From an uncultured Lachnospiraceae bacterium (lineage in GTDB: Bacteria; Bacillota; Clostridia; Lachnospirales; Lachnospiraceae), in assembly GCA_900548905.1 (NCBI GenBank), contig URMK01000061.1, positions 1 through 43,031 on the forward strand: a stretch of 43,031 nucleotides of DNA, in the 5' to 3' direction. The notes beneath the pieces are model-generated. The model did no database searches. It had not been told where the DNA came from and was given only the letters and a program-made list of their open reading frames with translations. Each line of letters begins with the position of its first letter. Within the stretch, counting starts at the first letter, position 1. Made by a program: the position numbers and the translations under genes. This document shows, in pieces, positions 26,497-34,498 of the stretch.

Positions 26497-27185
26497 AGGG
26501 TTTTCTCCGTTGTACATTGTTTTCTGAACAGGATAAGGAATACCAGGATGCCCGCCATGGAGAACAGAAGAAAATTATCACTTCCTGCTGTAACCAGACA
26601 GATGACCGTAAGGATCAGGCCCGCTGCGGCGGGGATATGGTTGGAAGTGCTTTCCCATTGCTCCAGAAATATGACCAGAAACAGGGCGGTCATGGCGAAA
26701 TCAATGCCGGTGGAATCAAAAGGGAATATATTTCCCGCAAGGACACCCGCCAGGGTTCCCAGCACCCAGTAGCTTTGATCCAAAAGGGCTATGAAGAAAA
26801 GAAAAAATTTCCGGTCAATCCCCTCCGGCGGTTTGGCGGCGCATTCCAGAGAATAGGTTTCATCCGATAAGGAAAATATCATATAAGGCTTCAGCTTTCC
26901 CATCATTTTAAATGGCTCCAGCATAGAAAGCCCGTAAAAAAGATGGCGGGCATTTACCATGAGGGTTACCAGGGCGGCAGAAAGCGGTGCAAAAGGCACA
27001 AGAAGCAGTTCAATAGCCACAAACTGCATGGAACCGGCATATACAAACAGACTCATGAACAGTGCCCATCCATAGGCAATGCCCTTGCTGGTCAGCAGGA
27101 TGCCGAAGGCCATGCCCAGAAAAAGATATCCCATCATAACCGGCAGGGTATAAGGAAACGCCGCCTTGAGAGCTTTACTTTTCAT
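26493..27185 (-). CDS. azlC: AzlC-family branched-chain amino acid exporter subunit
   Basis: A 230-residue protein with about six membrane segments. Family features include AAFPYTLPVMMGYLFLGMAFG at the N-terminus, YAGSMQFVAIELL, VNARHLFYGLSM and LSDETYSL. Together with AzlD it forms the export permease. It is first in a two-gene operon with its own promoter and a palindrome at the transcription start. No Lrp-type regulator gene is adjacent. Confidence 0.92.
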   Translation of the reverse strand: MKSKALKAAFPYTLPVMMGYLFLGMAFGILLTSKGIAYGWALFMSLFVYAGSMQFVAIELLLVPFAPLSAALVTLMVNARHLFYGLSMLEPFKMMGKLKPYMIFSLSDETYSLECAAKPPEGIDRKFFLFFIALLDQSYWVLGTLAGVLAGNIFPFDSTGIDFAMTALFLVIFLEQWESTSNHIPAAAGLILTVICLVTAGSDNFLLFSMAGILVFLILFRKQCTTEKTL

Positions 27186-27216
27186 AATGTCCGAACCTCC
27201 CGAAAATACGATATAT

Positions 27217-27276
27217 GGTAAGCTATTCCAATAGGTTACCGGAATTTATTATATCCGTATCCGCCGGGGTTTGCAA
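27217..27276 (-). promoter_or_regulatory. azlC promoter and +1 palindrome
   Basis: On the minus strand TTGCAA (27271-27276), a 17-nt spacer, and TATAAT (27248-27253). The sequence 27217-27240 at the start of the transcript is an 11-bp-arm palindrome (GGTAAGCTATT/AATAGGTTACC, one mismatch), positioned as a repressor operator or a leader hairpin. Confidence 0.7.
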
Positions 27277-27348
27277 TCCTCGTTTTAGTTACCGTCTTTT
27301 TCATCCGGTATGAATTGGATTTGCTGGACAGGCCGGTTATGAAAGGGT

Positions 27349-29226
27349 ATGATGAAGGCAGAGATATGTGAGGTAATCATGAAAAATCTGGAAGAACAAT
27401 TCGATGGATTGAATGAACTGATATATGTGTCCGACCGGGAAAGTTATGAGCTGCTTTTCCTGAATAAATGCGGGCTTCAGGTATTCGGATATGATGATTT
27501 CCGGCAGGTGAAAGGCAAAAAATGCTTTGAAGTCCTTCAGGGAAGGACACAGCCCTGTGAATTCTGTAATAATCATCTGTTATCCGAAGACAGCTATTAT
27601 GAGTGGGAAAGAGACAATGAGCTGGCGGACGGTCATTTCCTTCTCAAGGATAAGCTTGTGGATTGGGATGGCAGCGGGCGTCTGGCAAGGATGGAAATTG
27701 CGCTGGACGTGACCAAAAGCGTCAGGGAAAAGAAACGGCTTCAAGAGACATTGGACAGGGAGCAGGTGGTGCTGGAATGTATCCGGATGATGCATTCTTC
27801 CATGGATGTGGATGTGGCGATCCATAATACCCTGCAGGTCATGGGCGAATATCTGTGCAGCGAGCGGACCTATATTTTTGAGATATACGGAAGCCTGATG
27901 GATAACACCTTTGAGTGGTGTGCGCCGGGGGTGGGGCCTCAGATCGATAATCTGAAGGATGTGCCGGTGACGGAAGTGCGGCGTTGGATGGATTATTTTG
28001 AAAAAGGGGAAAGTGTGATCATCGATGACCTGGAGGATATCAGGGAGAGTGACAGGATGGAGTATGAACGTCTTTGTCCCCAGAATATCCACTCGCTTGT
28101 AACGGTGCCCCTGATAGAAAATGATGCCGTGATCGGATTTTTCGGAGTGGATAATCCGCCTGTAAAGGATCTGGAAAATACTACGGCTATCCTTAATATC
28201 CTTGCTTATTTTTTCCAGTCGCTTCTGTCCAGGAGCCGGATGGCGGACAGGCTTAACCAGCTCAGCTTTACGGACGGCCTGACCGGAGCCATGAACCGGA
28301 ATGCCTTTATCAGGGATATTACCCCGCCGCTTGCGGATCAGGGACTGGGATGGGGAGTTGTTTTTATTGACGTCAACGGGCTGAAAGAAACCAATGACCG
28401 GTACGGGCATGTGGCAGGGGATGAACTGCTCATACGTACTTATCAGAAAATATGCGGTGTTTTTAAGGAGTCCTCCAAGTACAGGACGGGCGGGGATGAA
28501 TTTGTTATCCTCTGCAGAAATTTGACGAAGGAAGAATTTCTGGAAAAAGCGGCCCGGCTGAAAGGTATATTCCGGGAGGACAGCAACAATATCGCCGCGA
28601 TAGGAGTAAAATGGACACAGGCTGAACATTCTCTTCAGGAAGCGGTAAACGAAGCGGAAAACCTGATGTATCAGGATAAGAAAAGCTTTTATTCCCTCCT
28701 GTTTGCATCCGGGGGAGAGGAGCAGGCCAGGAAACGGTATAAAACAGATGTACTGCAAAAGGAAACGCTGCAGGGATGCACGTTGGATATCCTGGAGGAA
28801 GCGCAGGTAAAACAGATTGCAAGCCAGATGCTGTATCTGTATTTTGAAAAGCAGGACGTGGAAGGCATGCTGCGGTACATGGATGAGGCCTGTGCCCTGA
28901 CGGACGAAGAGCATCCCAGGGTATACGGACGCAAGGAGGCGGAGGCTTATTTCATGAAGATACGCAAGACAGTGGCCGGCTGCAGGATACGGGATCTGGA
29001 GCAGTATACCAGAAAGCTGGCGGAGGATACCTGGCTGTGCTGTGACTGGTGCTACCTGGAGCAGCCTGACGGGAAGGGACATCTGCTGCGGAGAACATTT
29101 AAAGACAGTAAAATCCTGAAAAAACAGCTGAACGGGGAGTTCCGCTGTTGCTTTGACCATATATCCCGCATGCCTCCCGGGGAAGAGGGGGAACAGACAA
29201 AGGAAGAAGGACCCGGGCAGTTTTGA
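27349..29226 (+). CDS. PAS-GAF-diguanylate cyclase with extra C-terminal domain
   Basis: A 625-residue cytoplasmic signalling protein; no membrane segment. Order: PAS-like domain (~10-125, with a CEFCNN cysteine pair), short coiled coil, GAF-like domain (~145-300), GGDEF domain (~305-465) with an intact TGGDEF at 380-385, then a ~150-residue C-terminal region (AYFMKIRKTVAGCRIRDLEQYTRKLAEDTWLCCDWCYLE) resembling an NTF2/SnoaL-like sensor. The GGDEF site predicts c-di-GMP synthesis. I see no RxxD inhibitory site just upstream of it, so product inhibition may be absent. The start is uncertain: 27349, 27352, or 27379 (GAGG 5 nt before). Confidence 0.9.
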   Translation: MMKAEICEVIMKNLEEQFDGLNELIYVSDRESYELLFLNKCGLQVFGYDDFRQVKGKKCFEVLQGRTQPCEFCNNHLLSEDSYYEWERDNELADGHFLLKDKLVDWDGSGRLARMEIALDVTKSVREKKRLQETLDREQVVLECIRMMHSSMDVDVAIHNTLQVMGEYLCSERTYIFEIYGSLMDNTFEWCAPGVGPQIDNLKDVPVTEVRRWMDYFEKGESVIIDDLEDIRESDRMEYERLCPQNIHSLVTVPLIENDAVIGFFGVDNPPVKDLENTTAILNILAYFFQSLLSRSRMADRLNQLSFTDGLTGAMNRNAFIRDITPPLADQGLGWGVVFIDVNGLKETNDRYGHVAGDELLIRTYQKICGVFKESSKYRTGGDEFVILCRNLTKEEFLEKAARLKGIFREDSNNIAAIGVKWTQAEHSLQEAVNEAENLMYQDKKSFYSLLFASGGEEQARKRYKTDVLQKETLQGCTLDILEEAQVKQIASQMLYLYFEKQDVEGMLRYMDEACALTDEEHPRVYGRKEAEAYFMKIRKTVAGCRIRDLEQYTRKLAEDTWLCCDWCYLEQPDGKGHLLRRTFKDSKILKKQLNGEFRCCFDHISRMPPGEEGEQTKEEGPGQF

Positions 29227-29241
29227 TTCTGCTCAGGCAAA

Positions 29242-29273
29242 AGAGAGGGCGGCCCCGGCGGGCCGCTCTTTTC
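29242..29273. terminator. Bidirectional terminator between GGDEF and ABC genes
   Basis: AGAGAGGGCGGCCC pairs with GGGCCGCTCTTTT through about 13 bp with some G-T pairs, between two converging genes. Confidence 0.8.
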
Positions 29274-29284
29274 AAAAGGGAGAA

Positions 29285-30016
29285 TCAGGACTTCACATCC
29301 GCTTTTTTCAGATACCTTATCCCAAGCAGTATAAAAAGAGTAAGGAATAGGGCACAGCTTATCAGAAAAGGCAGGGGGGATCCAGTCAGGATATCCTCCT
29401 CCCTGTTGGAATTCATGCCCAGGAGCATGAGGGAGTAAGGAAAATAAAGCCCCAGATCTTTGGCGGAGAACAGCAGGCCGCCGATGCTGCCCAGCAGGGC
29501 GACGGCAATGGGAAGGGCAAAGCTTCGGATAACGCAGGACAGCAGAAGCTGCAATGCGGCGATAGCCAGGCCGCCCACACAGCCCCGCAGCAGCCAGATA
29601 AAAGTTTCCGGGGGAGGAAAGCCGGTCATTCCCACTATCCGGCCGCTGATGAAATATAAAGCGCCCACCCAGAGCTGGGTCAGAAGCGTGACACAGCCGA
29701 TTGCCAGGAACTGGGAGAAATACAGGATGGGAACGGGTACGGGTGCGGTCATCAGGGCATTCCGGTTGTGGTTGAAATTTTCCACACGCCAGAGATAGGC
29801 GCAGTAAACGGCGATCAGGGGGCCGTAAAAAAAGTTGGAATAAAACAGGGTGGTCTGTGTCCATAAGCTGTACCACAGGGAATCCAGAATATCCACGTTC
29901 TGCAGGTAATTTGCACAGCCCATTATGGTGCTTATTACAGGCAGTATGAGAAAAACCACCCAGATAAAGGACCGTTTCAGTTTCATAAGTTCGGCGCGCA
30001 TACAGGATACAAGCAT
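29285..30016 (-). CDS. Lantibiotic-immunity-type ABC permease (second)
   Basis: A 243-residue ABC-2-type permease with about six membrane segments, beginning MLVSCMRAELMKLKRSFIWVV, typical of the NisG/MutG class. It works with the permease and ATPase encoded upstream to remove antimicrobial peptides from the membrane. The start at 30016 has a perfect AAAAAAGGAGG. Only 2 nt separate it from the stop of the preceding gene. Substrate assignment rests on family and on the two-component system across the promoter region; no bacteriocin gene is present here. Confidence 0.85.
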   Translation of the reverse strand: MLVSCMRAELMKLKRSFIWVVFLILPVISTIMGCANYLQNVDILDSLWYSLWTQTTLFYSNFFYGPLIAVYCAYLWRVENFNHNRNALMTAPVPVPILYFSQFLAIGCVTLLTQLWVGALYFISGRIVGMTGFPPPETFIWLLRGCVGGLAIAALQLLLSCVIRSFALPIAVALLGSIGGLLFSAKDLGLYFPYSLMLLGMNSNREEDILTGSPLPFLISCALFLTLFILLGIRYLKKADVKS

Positions 30017-30018
30017 AG

Positions 30019-30774
30019 TCAGACCTCCTTTTTTAAGAACAGATGTTTTCCCGCGATATAGAGCACCGCCGCTGCCGGAAGGAAAATGCAGAACCATCCC
30101 CAGGGAAAGGGGGATTCGTATATATACATGCTTCGGGTGCTCTCATCATACCAGGAGGAGAGGGTCATACCCACCATGTAATAGCCCCAGGGCACAACAT
30201 TTGCCAGGCTTCCCACGGGGAAGAAGGCGGAAAATACGCCCACCATGCTGCCCAAAAGCCCGATAAAAACGGGTACAAGCTGACTGGTCAGGAGCAGGGA
30301 AAGTACCTGCTGCATCAGATACAGCGCCAGGCTCACCACAAAAAGCACGGCAAGGAAAGTAAGCAGGTGTTTTACGGGAAGCTTCTGGGTAAAGGGAAGC
30401 AGCGCCCCGAGCAACAGTACGTTCCCGGCCTCCAGCAAAGTAAAAAAGAGGATGTATATGGCCCCCAAAAGCAGTTTGACGTCAAAAATCCTTTTTTTCT
30501 CCTGCAGAGTACACAGCAGCTTGTAGGTATTTCCCTTGTTTTCCGCATCACAGATACGGCTTGCCATGACCGCCAGTATCAGGGGAAGGAATATCGTGTT
30601 CATCAGGGGAAGCTGGAATAATAAGGTGAAATATCCTTCTGCGGCAGCTTCCGGTTTGGAGAGATAACTGTTGGATATCATCCATACGAATTCCGTTGCG
30701 GCCACGCCCGGCGGCAGCAGCCAGAGGAAACGTCCCTTTGTCTTTTTCCATTCTACTTTTAAATCGGTTATCAC
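30019..30774 (-). CDS. Lantibiotic-immunity-type ABC permease (first)
   Basis: A 251-residue ABC-2-type permease with about six membrane segments, of the NisE/MutE class. The GTG start at 30774 (residues VITDLKVEWKKTKG...) overlaps the ATPase stop as GTGA and follows AAGGAAGGTGAG. In-frame codons further upstream lie inside the ATPase gene in another frame and encode an unrelated stretch, so they are excluded. Two permeases of similar length plus one ATPase is the standard LanFEG arrangement. Confidence 0.85.
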   Translation of the reverse strand: MITDLKVEWKKTKGRFLWLLPPGVAATEFVWMISNSYLSKPEAAAEGYFTLLFQLPLMNTIFLPLILAVMASRICDAENKGNTYKLLCTLQEKKRIFDVKLLLGAIYILFFTLLEAGNVLLLGALLPFTQKLPVKHLLTFLAVLFVVSLALYLMQQVLSLLLTSQLVPVFIGLLGSMVGVFSAFFPVGSLANVVPWGYYMVGMTLSSWYDESTRSMYIYESPFPWGWFCIFLPAAAVLYIAGKHLFLKKEV

Positions 30775-31685
30775 AGGCTCACCTTCCTTCCGGTCAGATC
30801 CAGGAAAATATCCTCCAGCGTCTGCTGCTGTTCCTGGATACGCAGCAATCCGGTCCCGGATGCCGCCAGTCCTTTCATGAGGAGGGCCAGCCTGTCGTCC
30901 GGCATATCCCGGAAGGTGAGGAAGTCCCCTTCTATGCGGCATGTTATTTTTTGTTCCGTCAGGTAACGGAAAGCGGCTTTATTATCCATTGTGCGCAGCC
31001 GTATCTGTTTCCTGCTGTGTTCATACAGGTGGGCGAGGCTGTCCTGGAATATCAGCTCCCCCCGGTCTATGATGCCTGTATGGGTAGCCATCTGATCAAT
31101 TTCACTGAGCAGGTGGCTGGATACCATGACGGTCATTCCGTATTTGCCGGGAAGCGAGCATATCAGCTCCCGCATTTCCTGGATGCCGGCAGGATCCAGG
31201 CCGTTTGTGGGTTCATCCAGAAGAAGAAGCCTGGGGCGTCCCAGCAGGGCCGCGGCGAGGCCAAGTCTCTGCTTCATGCCCAGGGAATAATGCCCGGCTT
31301 TCTTGTCCTGCTGTTTTTCCATGCGGACGATGTGCAGGACTTCATCCGCTTCTTTATCCGGTACGCCTTTGAGCAGACAGACAATTTTCAGATTTTCCCG
31401 GCCGGTGAGATGGGCATAATAGGAAGGTGATTCAATGAGAGAACCGGTATCCCGCAGGATTTCCAGCCGGTTTTTATCGTTCATGGACTGTCCCAGCACT
31501 TCTACGGAACCGCCGCTGCATTTCACCAGACCCAGGATCATTTTCATGGTGGTGCTTTTTCCCGCCCCGTTGGGACCGAGAAAACCGTAAATGCTTCCTT
31601 CGGGAATCCGCAGATCCACATTGTTTACACAGGGAGTCCCCTTGTAGGATTTTGTAAGATTATTTGTTTTTACTGCCAGTGCCAT
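30771..31685 (-). CDS. Lantibiotic-immunity-type ABC ATPase
   Basis: A 304-residue ATP-binding subunit (NisF/MutF/BcrA class). Motifs in order: Walker A GPNGAGKS near residues 38-45, signature YSLGMKQRLGLAAALL, Walker B LLLLDEPTNGLD, and the H-loop in MVSSHLLSEI. A ~85-residue C-terminal regulatory tail follows, as in this class. Start 31685 is chosen for TGGAG six to nine nt upstream; 31697 lacks a ribosome site. It leads the minus-strand operon facing the two-component system, the usual context of inducible peptide resistance. Confidence 0.92.
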   Translation of the reverse strand: MALAVKTNNLTKSYKGTPCVNNVDLRIPEGSIYGFLGPNGAGKSTTMKMILGLVKCSGGSVEVLGQSMNDKNRLEILRDTGSLIESPSYYAHLTGRENLKIVCLLKGVPDKEADEVLHIVRMEKQQDKKAGHYSLGMKQRLGLAAALLGRPRLLLLDEPTNGLDPAGIQEMRELICSLPGKYGMTVMVSSHLLSEIDQMATHTGIIDRGELIFQDSLAHLYEHSRKQIRLRTMDNKAAFRYLTEQKITCRIEGDFLTFRDMPDDRLALLMKGLAASGTGLLRIQEQQQTLEDIFLDLTGRKVSL

Positions 31686-31777
31686 ACTGTTCTCCATTTC
31701 TACGGCTGTTAAGGCCGTGTCTGCATCTGCCACATTTTCATACGGTCCGCGCAGTGAATGCGCCGGCCTGTCTGCCT

Positions 31778-31806
31778 GTTATAGCGTCTGTTCTTTGTTA
31801 CGTAAC
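31778..31806 (-). promoter_or_regulatory. Candidate promoter of the immunity ABC operon
   Basis: On the minus strand TATAAC (31778-31783) with a 17-nt spacer to a poor -35, GTTACG (31801-31806). A perfect 10-nt palindrome GTTACGTAAC at 31797-31806 overlaps the -35, a plausible site for the neighbouring response regulator. Confidence 0.45.
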
Positions 31807-31900
31807 CAGAATAAACGCACCCCCTTACACGTTCATGAAGCCTGCCTTACTTTTACCTTAAATCTTTACGGAGGATCTGGCAGGGAGGCCGGCTTATGGA

Positions 31901-31906
31901 TATAAT
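31901..31906 (+). promoter_or_regulatory. Candidate -10 of the two-component system
   Basis: TATAAT with no good -35 at the proper distance, 112 nt before the response-regulator start. The promoter may need an activator. Confidence 0.35.
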
Positions 31907-31917
31907 GAAAGAAAGAT

Positions 31918-31944
31918 ACAGCGGTTCAGTTCCTTCACAGCTGC
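31918..31944 (-). repeat. 27-nt leader hairpin repeat, copy 3 (inverted)
   Basis: On the minus strand GCAGCTGT, loop GAAGGAACTGA, ACCGCTGT. Seven of eight stem positions pair, counting one G-T. It faces copy 4 across a 6-nt spacer. Confidence 0.55.
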
Positions 31945-31950
31945 GAAAAG

Positions 31951-31977
31951 ATAACTGTGAAGGCATGGAACTGCTGT
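31951..31977 (+). repeat. 27-nt leader hairpin repeat, copy 4
   Basis: ATAACTGT, loop GAAGGCATGGA, ACTGCTGT: the left arm and loop match the family and the right arm is decayed. With copy 3 it forms a larger inverted repeat 40 nt before the response-regulator start. Confidence 0.55.
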
Positions 31978-32017
31978 CAGGGTATGATTAACCGGATGGA
32001 ATGAGGCGGGATACTTT

Positions 32018-32743
32018 ATGAATACAATTTATGACAGCAGTCTGCTGCTGGTAGATGATAATGAAGAACTTTGCAGGATGCTTACGGATATGCTGTACAG
32101 GGAAGGCTTCCGGAATGTGGATTCGGCGGGAAGCTGTGAAGAAGCCTTCCTTTCGTTCCGGGCAGGGAAAAAGGAACCGGATTTGGTGATTCTGGATATT
32201 AACCTGCCGGACGGTGACGGCTTTTCGCTGATGCAGAGAATCCGTATGGTTTCAATGGTTCCTGTGCTTTTCCTCTCCGCCAGGGATGAGGATAACGACC
32301 GCCTTCTCGGGCTTGGGCTTGGGGCGGATGATTACATGACCAAACCCTTCCTGCCCAGAGAGCTGCTTCTGAGGTTGACGGCAATTCTCAAAAGGACCTA
32401 CTTTCCTCCCGGCCGGCCGGGGCAGCAGGGGGAAACCGGTATTTTGCAGCTGGGGAAGAAGAAGGTGGATTTTAATGCGGGTACCGTAACAGAGGGGAAG
32501 GAAAGCCTGCAGCTTACCGCGAAGGAACTGGCAATTCTGAAAAAGCTGTATGAGAACCGCGGAAATATTGTGACCTTTGATATACTCTGTAATACCGTAT
32601 GGGGGGATGAATATTACGGATATGAAAATACATTGATGGTTCATATACGAAGACTGCGGGAGAAGATAGAAGAAAATCCGTCGGCGCCGGAATGGCTCCT
32701 GACCGTGAGAGGCCTGGGATACCGTCTGGCAAAGGAGCATTGA
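32018..32743 (+). CDS. OmpR-family response regulator
   Basis: A 241-residue two-domain regulator. The receiver domain (~8-125) has the acidic pair in LLVDDNEEL, the phospho-acceptor Asp ~60 in VILDINLPDGDG, the switch Ser in LFLSARDEDND and the Lys in DYMTKPF. The C-terminal winged helix ends TLMVHIRRLREKIEENPSAPEWLLTVRGLGYRL, typical of the OmpR/PhoB class. The histidine kinase starts 2 nt after its stop. Position opposite the immunity-type ABC operon suggests that operon is its target. Confidence 0.96.
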   Translation: MNTIYDSSLLLVDDNEELCRMLTDMLYREGFRNVDSAGSCEEAFLSFRAGKKEPDLVILDINLPDGDGFSLMQRIRMVSMVPVLFLSARDEDNDRLLGLGLGADDYMTKPFLPRELLLRLTAILKRTYFPPGRPGQQGETGILQLGKKKVDFNAGTVTEGKESLQLTAKELAILKKLYENRGNIVTFDILCNTVWGDEYYGYENTLMVHIRRLREKIEENPSAPEWLLTVRGLGYRLAKEH

Positions 32744-32745
32744 TT

Positions 32746-34287
32746 ATGAAAAGCTTGTTCAAAATATACAGGCGGTATATTTTTTCCGCCGGCTGGATAG
32801 CGGCTGCGGTTATCCTGGTGAATATGTGTGTGCTCATGGCGGTGGGGGCGTACTTTGCTTCCCAGAGCAGGGAAAACCCGGACAGCGGGGGCCGCCGCCG
32901 GATCATGGAGGTAAGTTCCTATATGAACCGGGAACGGAACGGTTCGCCGTATCTGGAGGAGGAGGGCTATAAGGTTCTGGAGGATACCGGAGCGGAATTC
33001 GCCTTTCTGCTGGATAATGCCGGGCGCAGGATCTGGAACTGGAAGGTGCCGGATGAAATCCCTGCGCATTTTACTCTGGGTGAGGTAGCCTCCTTCACAC
33101 GCTGGTATCTGAAGGATTATCCGGTACGGGTCTGGAATTGTGATGAAGGGCTTCTGGTGATAGCGGATGCAAAGGATGCTATCGGAAAGTATACGGTGGA
33201 GATGTCCCTGTCCTCCATACGCAAGCTTCCGGTTTTCCTTCTGGCAATCGTGACAGCCAATCTGCTGCTGGTCCTTACCCTGGCTGTTTTGTCGGGATAC
33301 CGCCTTTATACCTCTCTGAGACCGGTAGCCTCCGGCATCGACGGCCTGGTATCCGGCCGGAGAATCCTGGTACCGGAGCAGGGGCTGACGGGCGAACTGG
33401 GGAAAAAACTGAACCAGGCCGCCGCGGTTCTGGAAATGCAGCGGCGGAATCTGGAACAGCGGGATACGGCCCGTACCGAATGGATATCGGGCGTATCCCA
33501 TGATATCCGTACGCCGCTGTCTATGGTGATGGGATACGCGGATAATCTGGAAAATAAGGAAGAACTGTCCGAAGAGGACAGGAAACAGGCGGCAATCATC
33601 AAGGAACAGAGCCTGAAAATCAAGACCCTGATTGAGGATCTGAACCTGACCTCCAAGCTGGAATACCAGATGCAGCCGCTTCGCAGGGAGGAATATGTAC
33701 CTGCGGCTCTGCTGCGTTCCGTGGCGGTTTCCTTCCTGAACGGAGGGCTGGCGGAGGAATATGAGCTGGAAACCGATATTCAGGAAGAGCTGGAAGGGGT
33801 GGTGATGCAGGGGGATGTCCGTCTGCTGACCAGGGCTTTGAATAACCTCATCGGAAACAGTATCCGTCATAACAACCGGTGCCGCATTGAAGTAAAGGGA
33901 GAACTTGCCGGTGATAACAGCCTTACCCTTTGCCGCATCGCCGTGAAGGATGACGGGAAAGGTATTCCCGTGGAAATCCGGAATATCCTTACGGAGGACA
34001 TGAGCTTGCGTACAGCCCCGGGAAAGGCAGACAACAGGGGGGAGCCTTCCGTTATAGAAAAGCCCCACGTTATGGGGAAGCCCCATGTTATGGGGAAGCC
34101 CCATGTTATGGGGCTGCGTATTGTGAAGCAGATTGTGAATGCCCATGGCGGGTGGATGGATTTCTCCGCGGACGGCAGGGAGGTGATTCTATTTCTGCCG
34201 GTGACAGGTACCCTGGAGGGCCGGAAGGACAGGAAAAACCGCAAATGGTGGGAAATTCTGTGGTATGGGGATGTGAAAGGGACATAA
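32746..34287 (+). CDS. Sensor histidine kinase with tandem repeat in the ATP lid
   Basis: A 513-residue membrane kinase. Two hydrophobic segments (~13-38 and ~160-190) flank an extracytoplasmic sensor domain; a HAMP-like linker follows. The phospho-acceptor is H252 in SGVSHDIRTPLSMVMGYADNL. The ATPase domain shows N-box NNLIGNSIRHN, G1 box VKDDGKGIP, and G2-like box MGLRIVKQIVNAHGG. Immediately before the G2 box, residues 439-456 are three copies of KPHVMG; one copy would match the usual spacing, so two are extra and sit in the mobile ATP lid. The start at 32746 is 2 nt after the regulator stop. Catalytic residues are all present, but activity may depend on repeat number. Confidence 0.95.
   Translation: MKSLFKIYRRYIFSAGWIAAAVILVNMCVLMAVGAYFASQSRENPDSGGRRRIMEVSSYMNRERNGSPYLEEEGYKVLEDTGAEFAFLLDNAGRRIWNWKVPDEIPAHFTLGEVASFTRWYLKDYPVRVWNCDEGLLVIADAKDAIGKYTVEMSLSSIRKLPVFLLAIVTANLLLVLTLAVLSGYRLYTSLRPVASGIDGLVSGRRILVPEQGLTGELGKKLNQAAAVLEMQRRNLEQRDTARTEWISGVSHDIRTPLSMVMGYADNLENKEELSEEDRKQAAIIKEQSLKIKTLIEDLNLTSKLEYQMQPLRREEYVPAALLRSVAVSFLNGGLAEEYELETDIQEELEGVVMQGDVRLLTRALNNLIGNSIRHNNRCRIEVKGELAGDNSLTLCRIAVKDDGKGIPVEIRNILTEDMSLRTAPGKADNRGEPSVIEKPHVMGKPHVMGKPHVMGLRIVKQIVNAHGGWMDFSADGREVILFLPVTGTLEGRKDRKNRKWWEILWYGDVKGT
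34060..34113 (+). repeat. Three tandem 18-bp units inside the kinase gene
   Basis: Units at 34060-34077, 34078-34095 and 34096-34113 read AAGCCCCATGTTATGGGG; the first has one C for T. Each unit contains its own inverted repeat CCCCAT-GTT-ATGGGG. The 18-bp period keeps the reading frame. Confidence 0.97.
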
Positions 34288-34346
34288 GTATACAAACGTT
34301 AGAATAAATCTATACTTTCACGGAAGATATTTCTTTTCTGATCCGT

Positions 34347-34394
34347 TATAATGGTTGCGTAACGGTAACGGTTCAGACCTGCGGGGACTGTTAC
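34347..34394 (+). promoter_or_regulatory. Mannosidase -10 and hairpin repeat, copy 5 (inverted, divergent)
   Basis: TATAAT at 34347-34352 without a clear -35. Right after the predicted start lies a divergent member of the hairpin family (34365-34394): on the minus strand GTAACAGT, a 14-nt loop ending CTGA, ACCGTTAC. An outer GCGTAAC/GTTACGC pairing (34358-34397) extends the stem. Confidence 0.45.
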
Positions 34395-34498
34395 GCGGAG
34401 TACGGAAATAATGCAGCGTGCGCATAGGGCTGTGAAGGACACTGCGCTGCATGGCAGCGGTGAACGTGGGGGAAACAAGAAAAGGAGGAACGCGGAAA

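Noticed and set aside
27580..29160. 526-residue minus-strand frame opposite the GGDEF gene
   Set aside because: Antisense shadow of an intact signalling protein; no domain motifs or ribosome site.
32641..34146. 501-residue minus-strand frame opposite the histidine kinase
   Set aside because: Shadow frame; its apparent repeat is the antisense of the KPHVMG units.
34426..34452. Possible seventh hairpin copy before the mannosidase gene
   Set aside because: The GTGAAGG core is present, but the right arm does not pair with the left; chance cannot be excluded.
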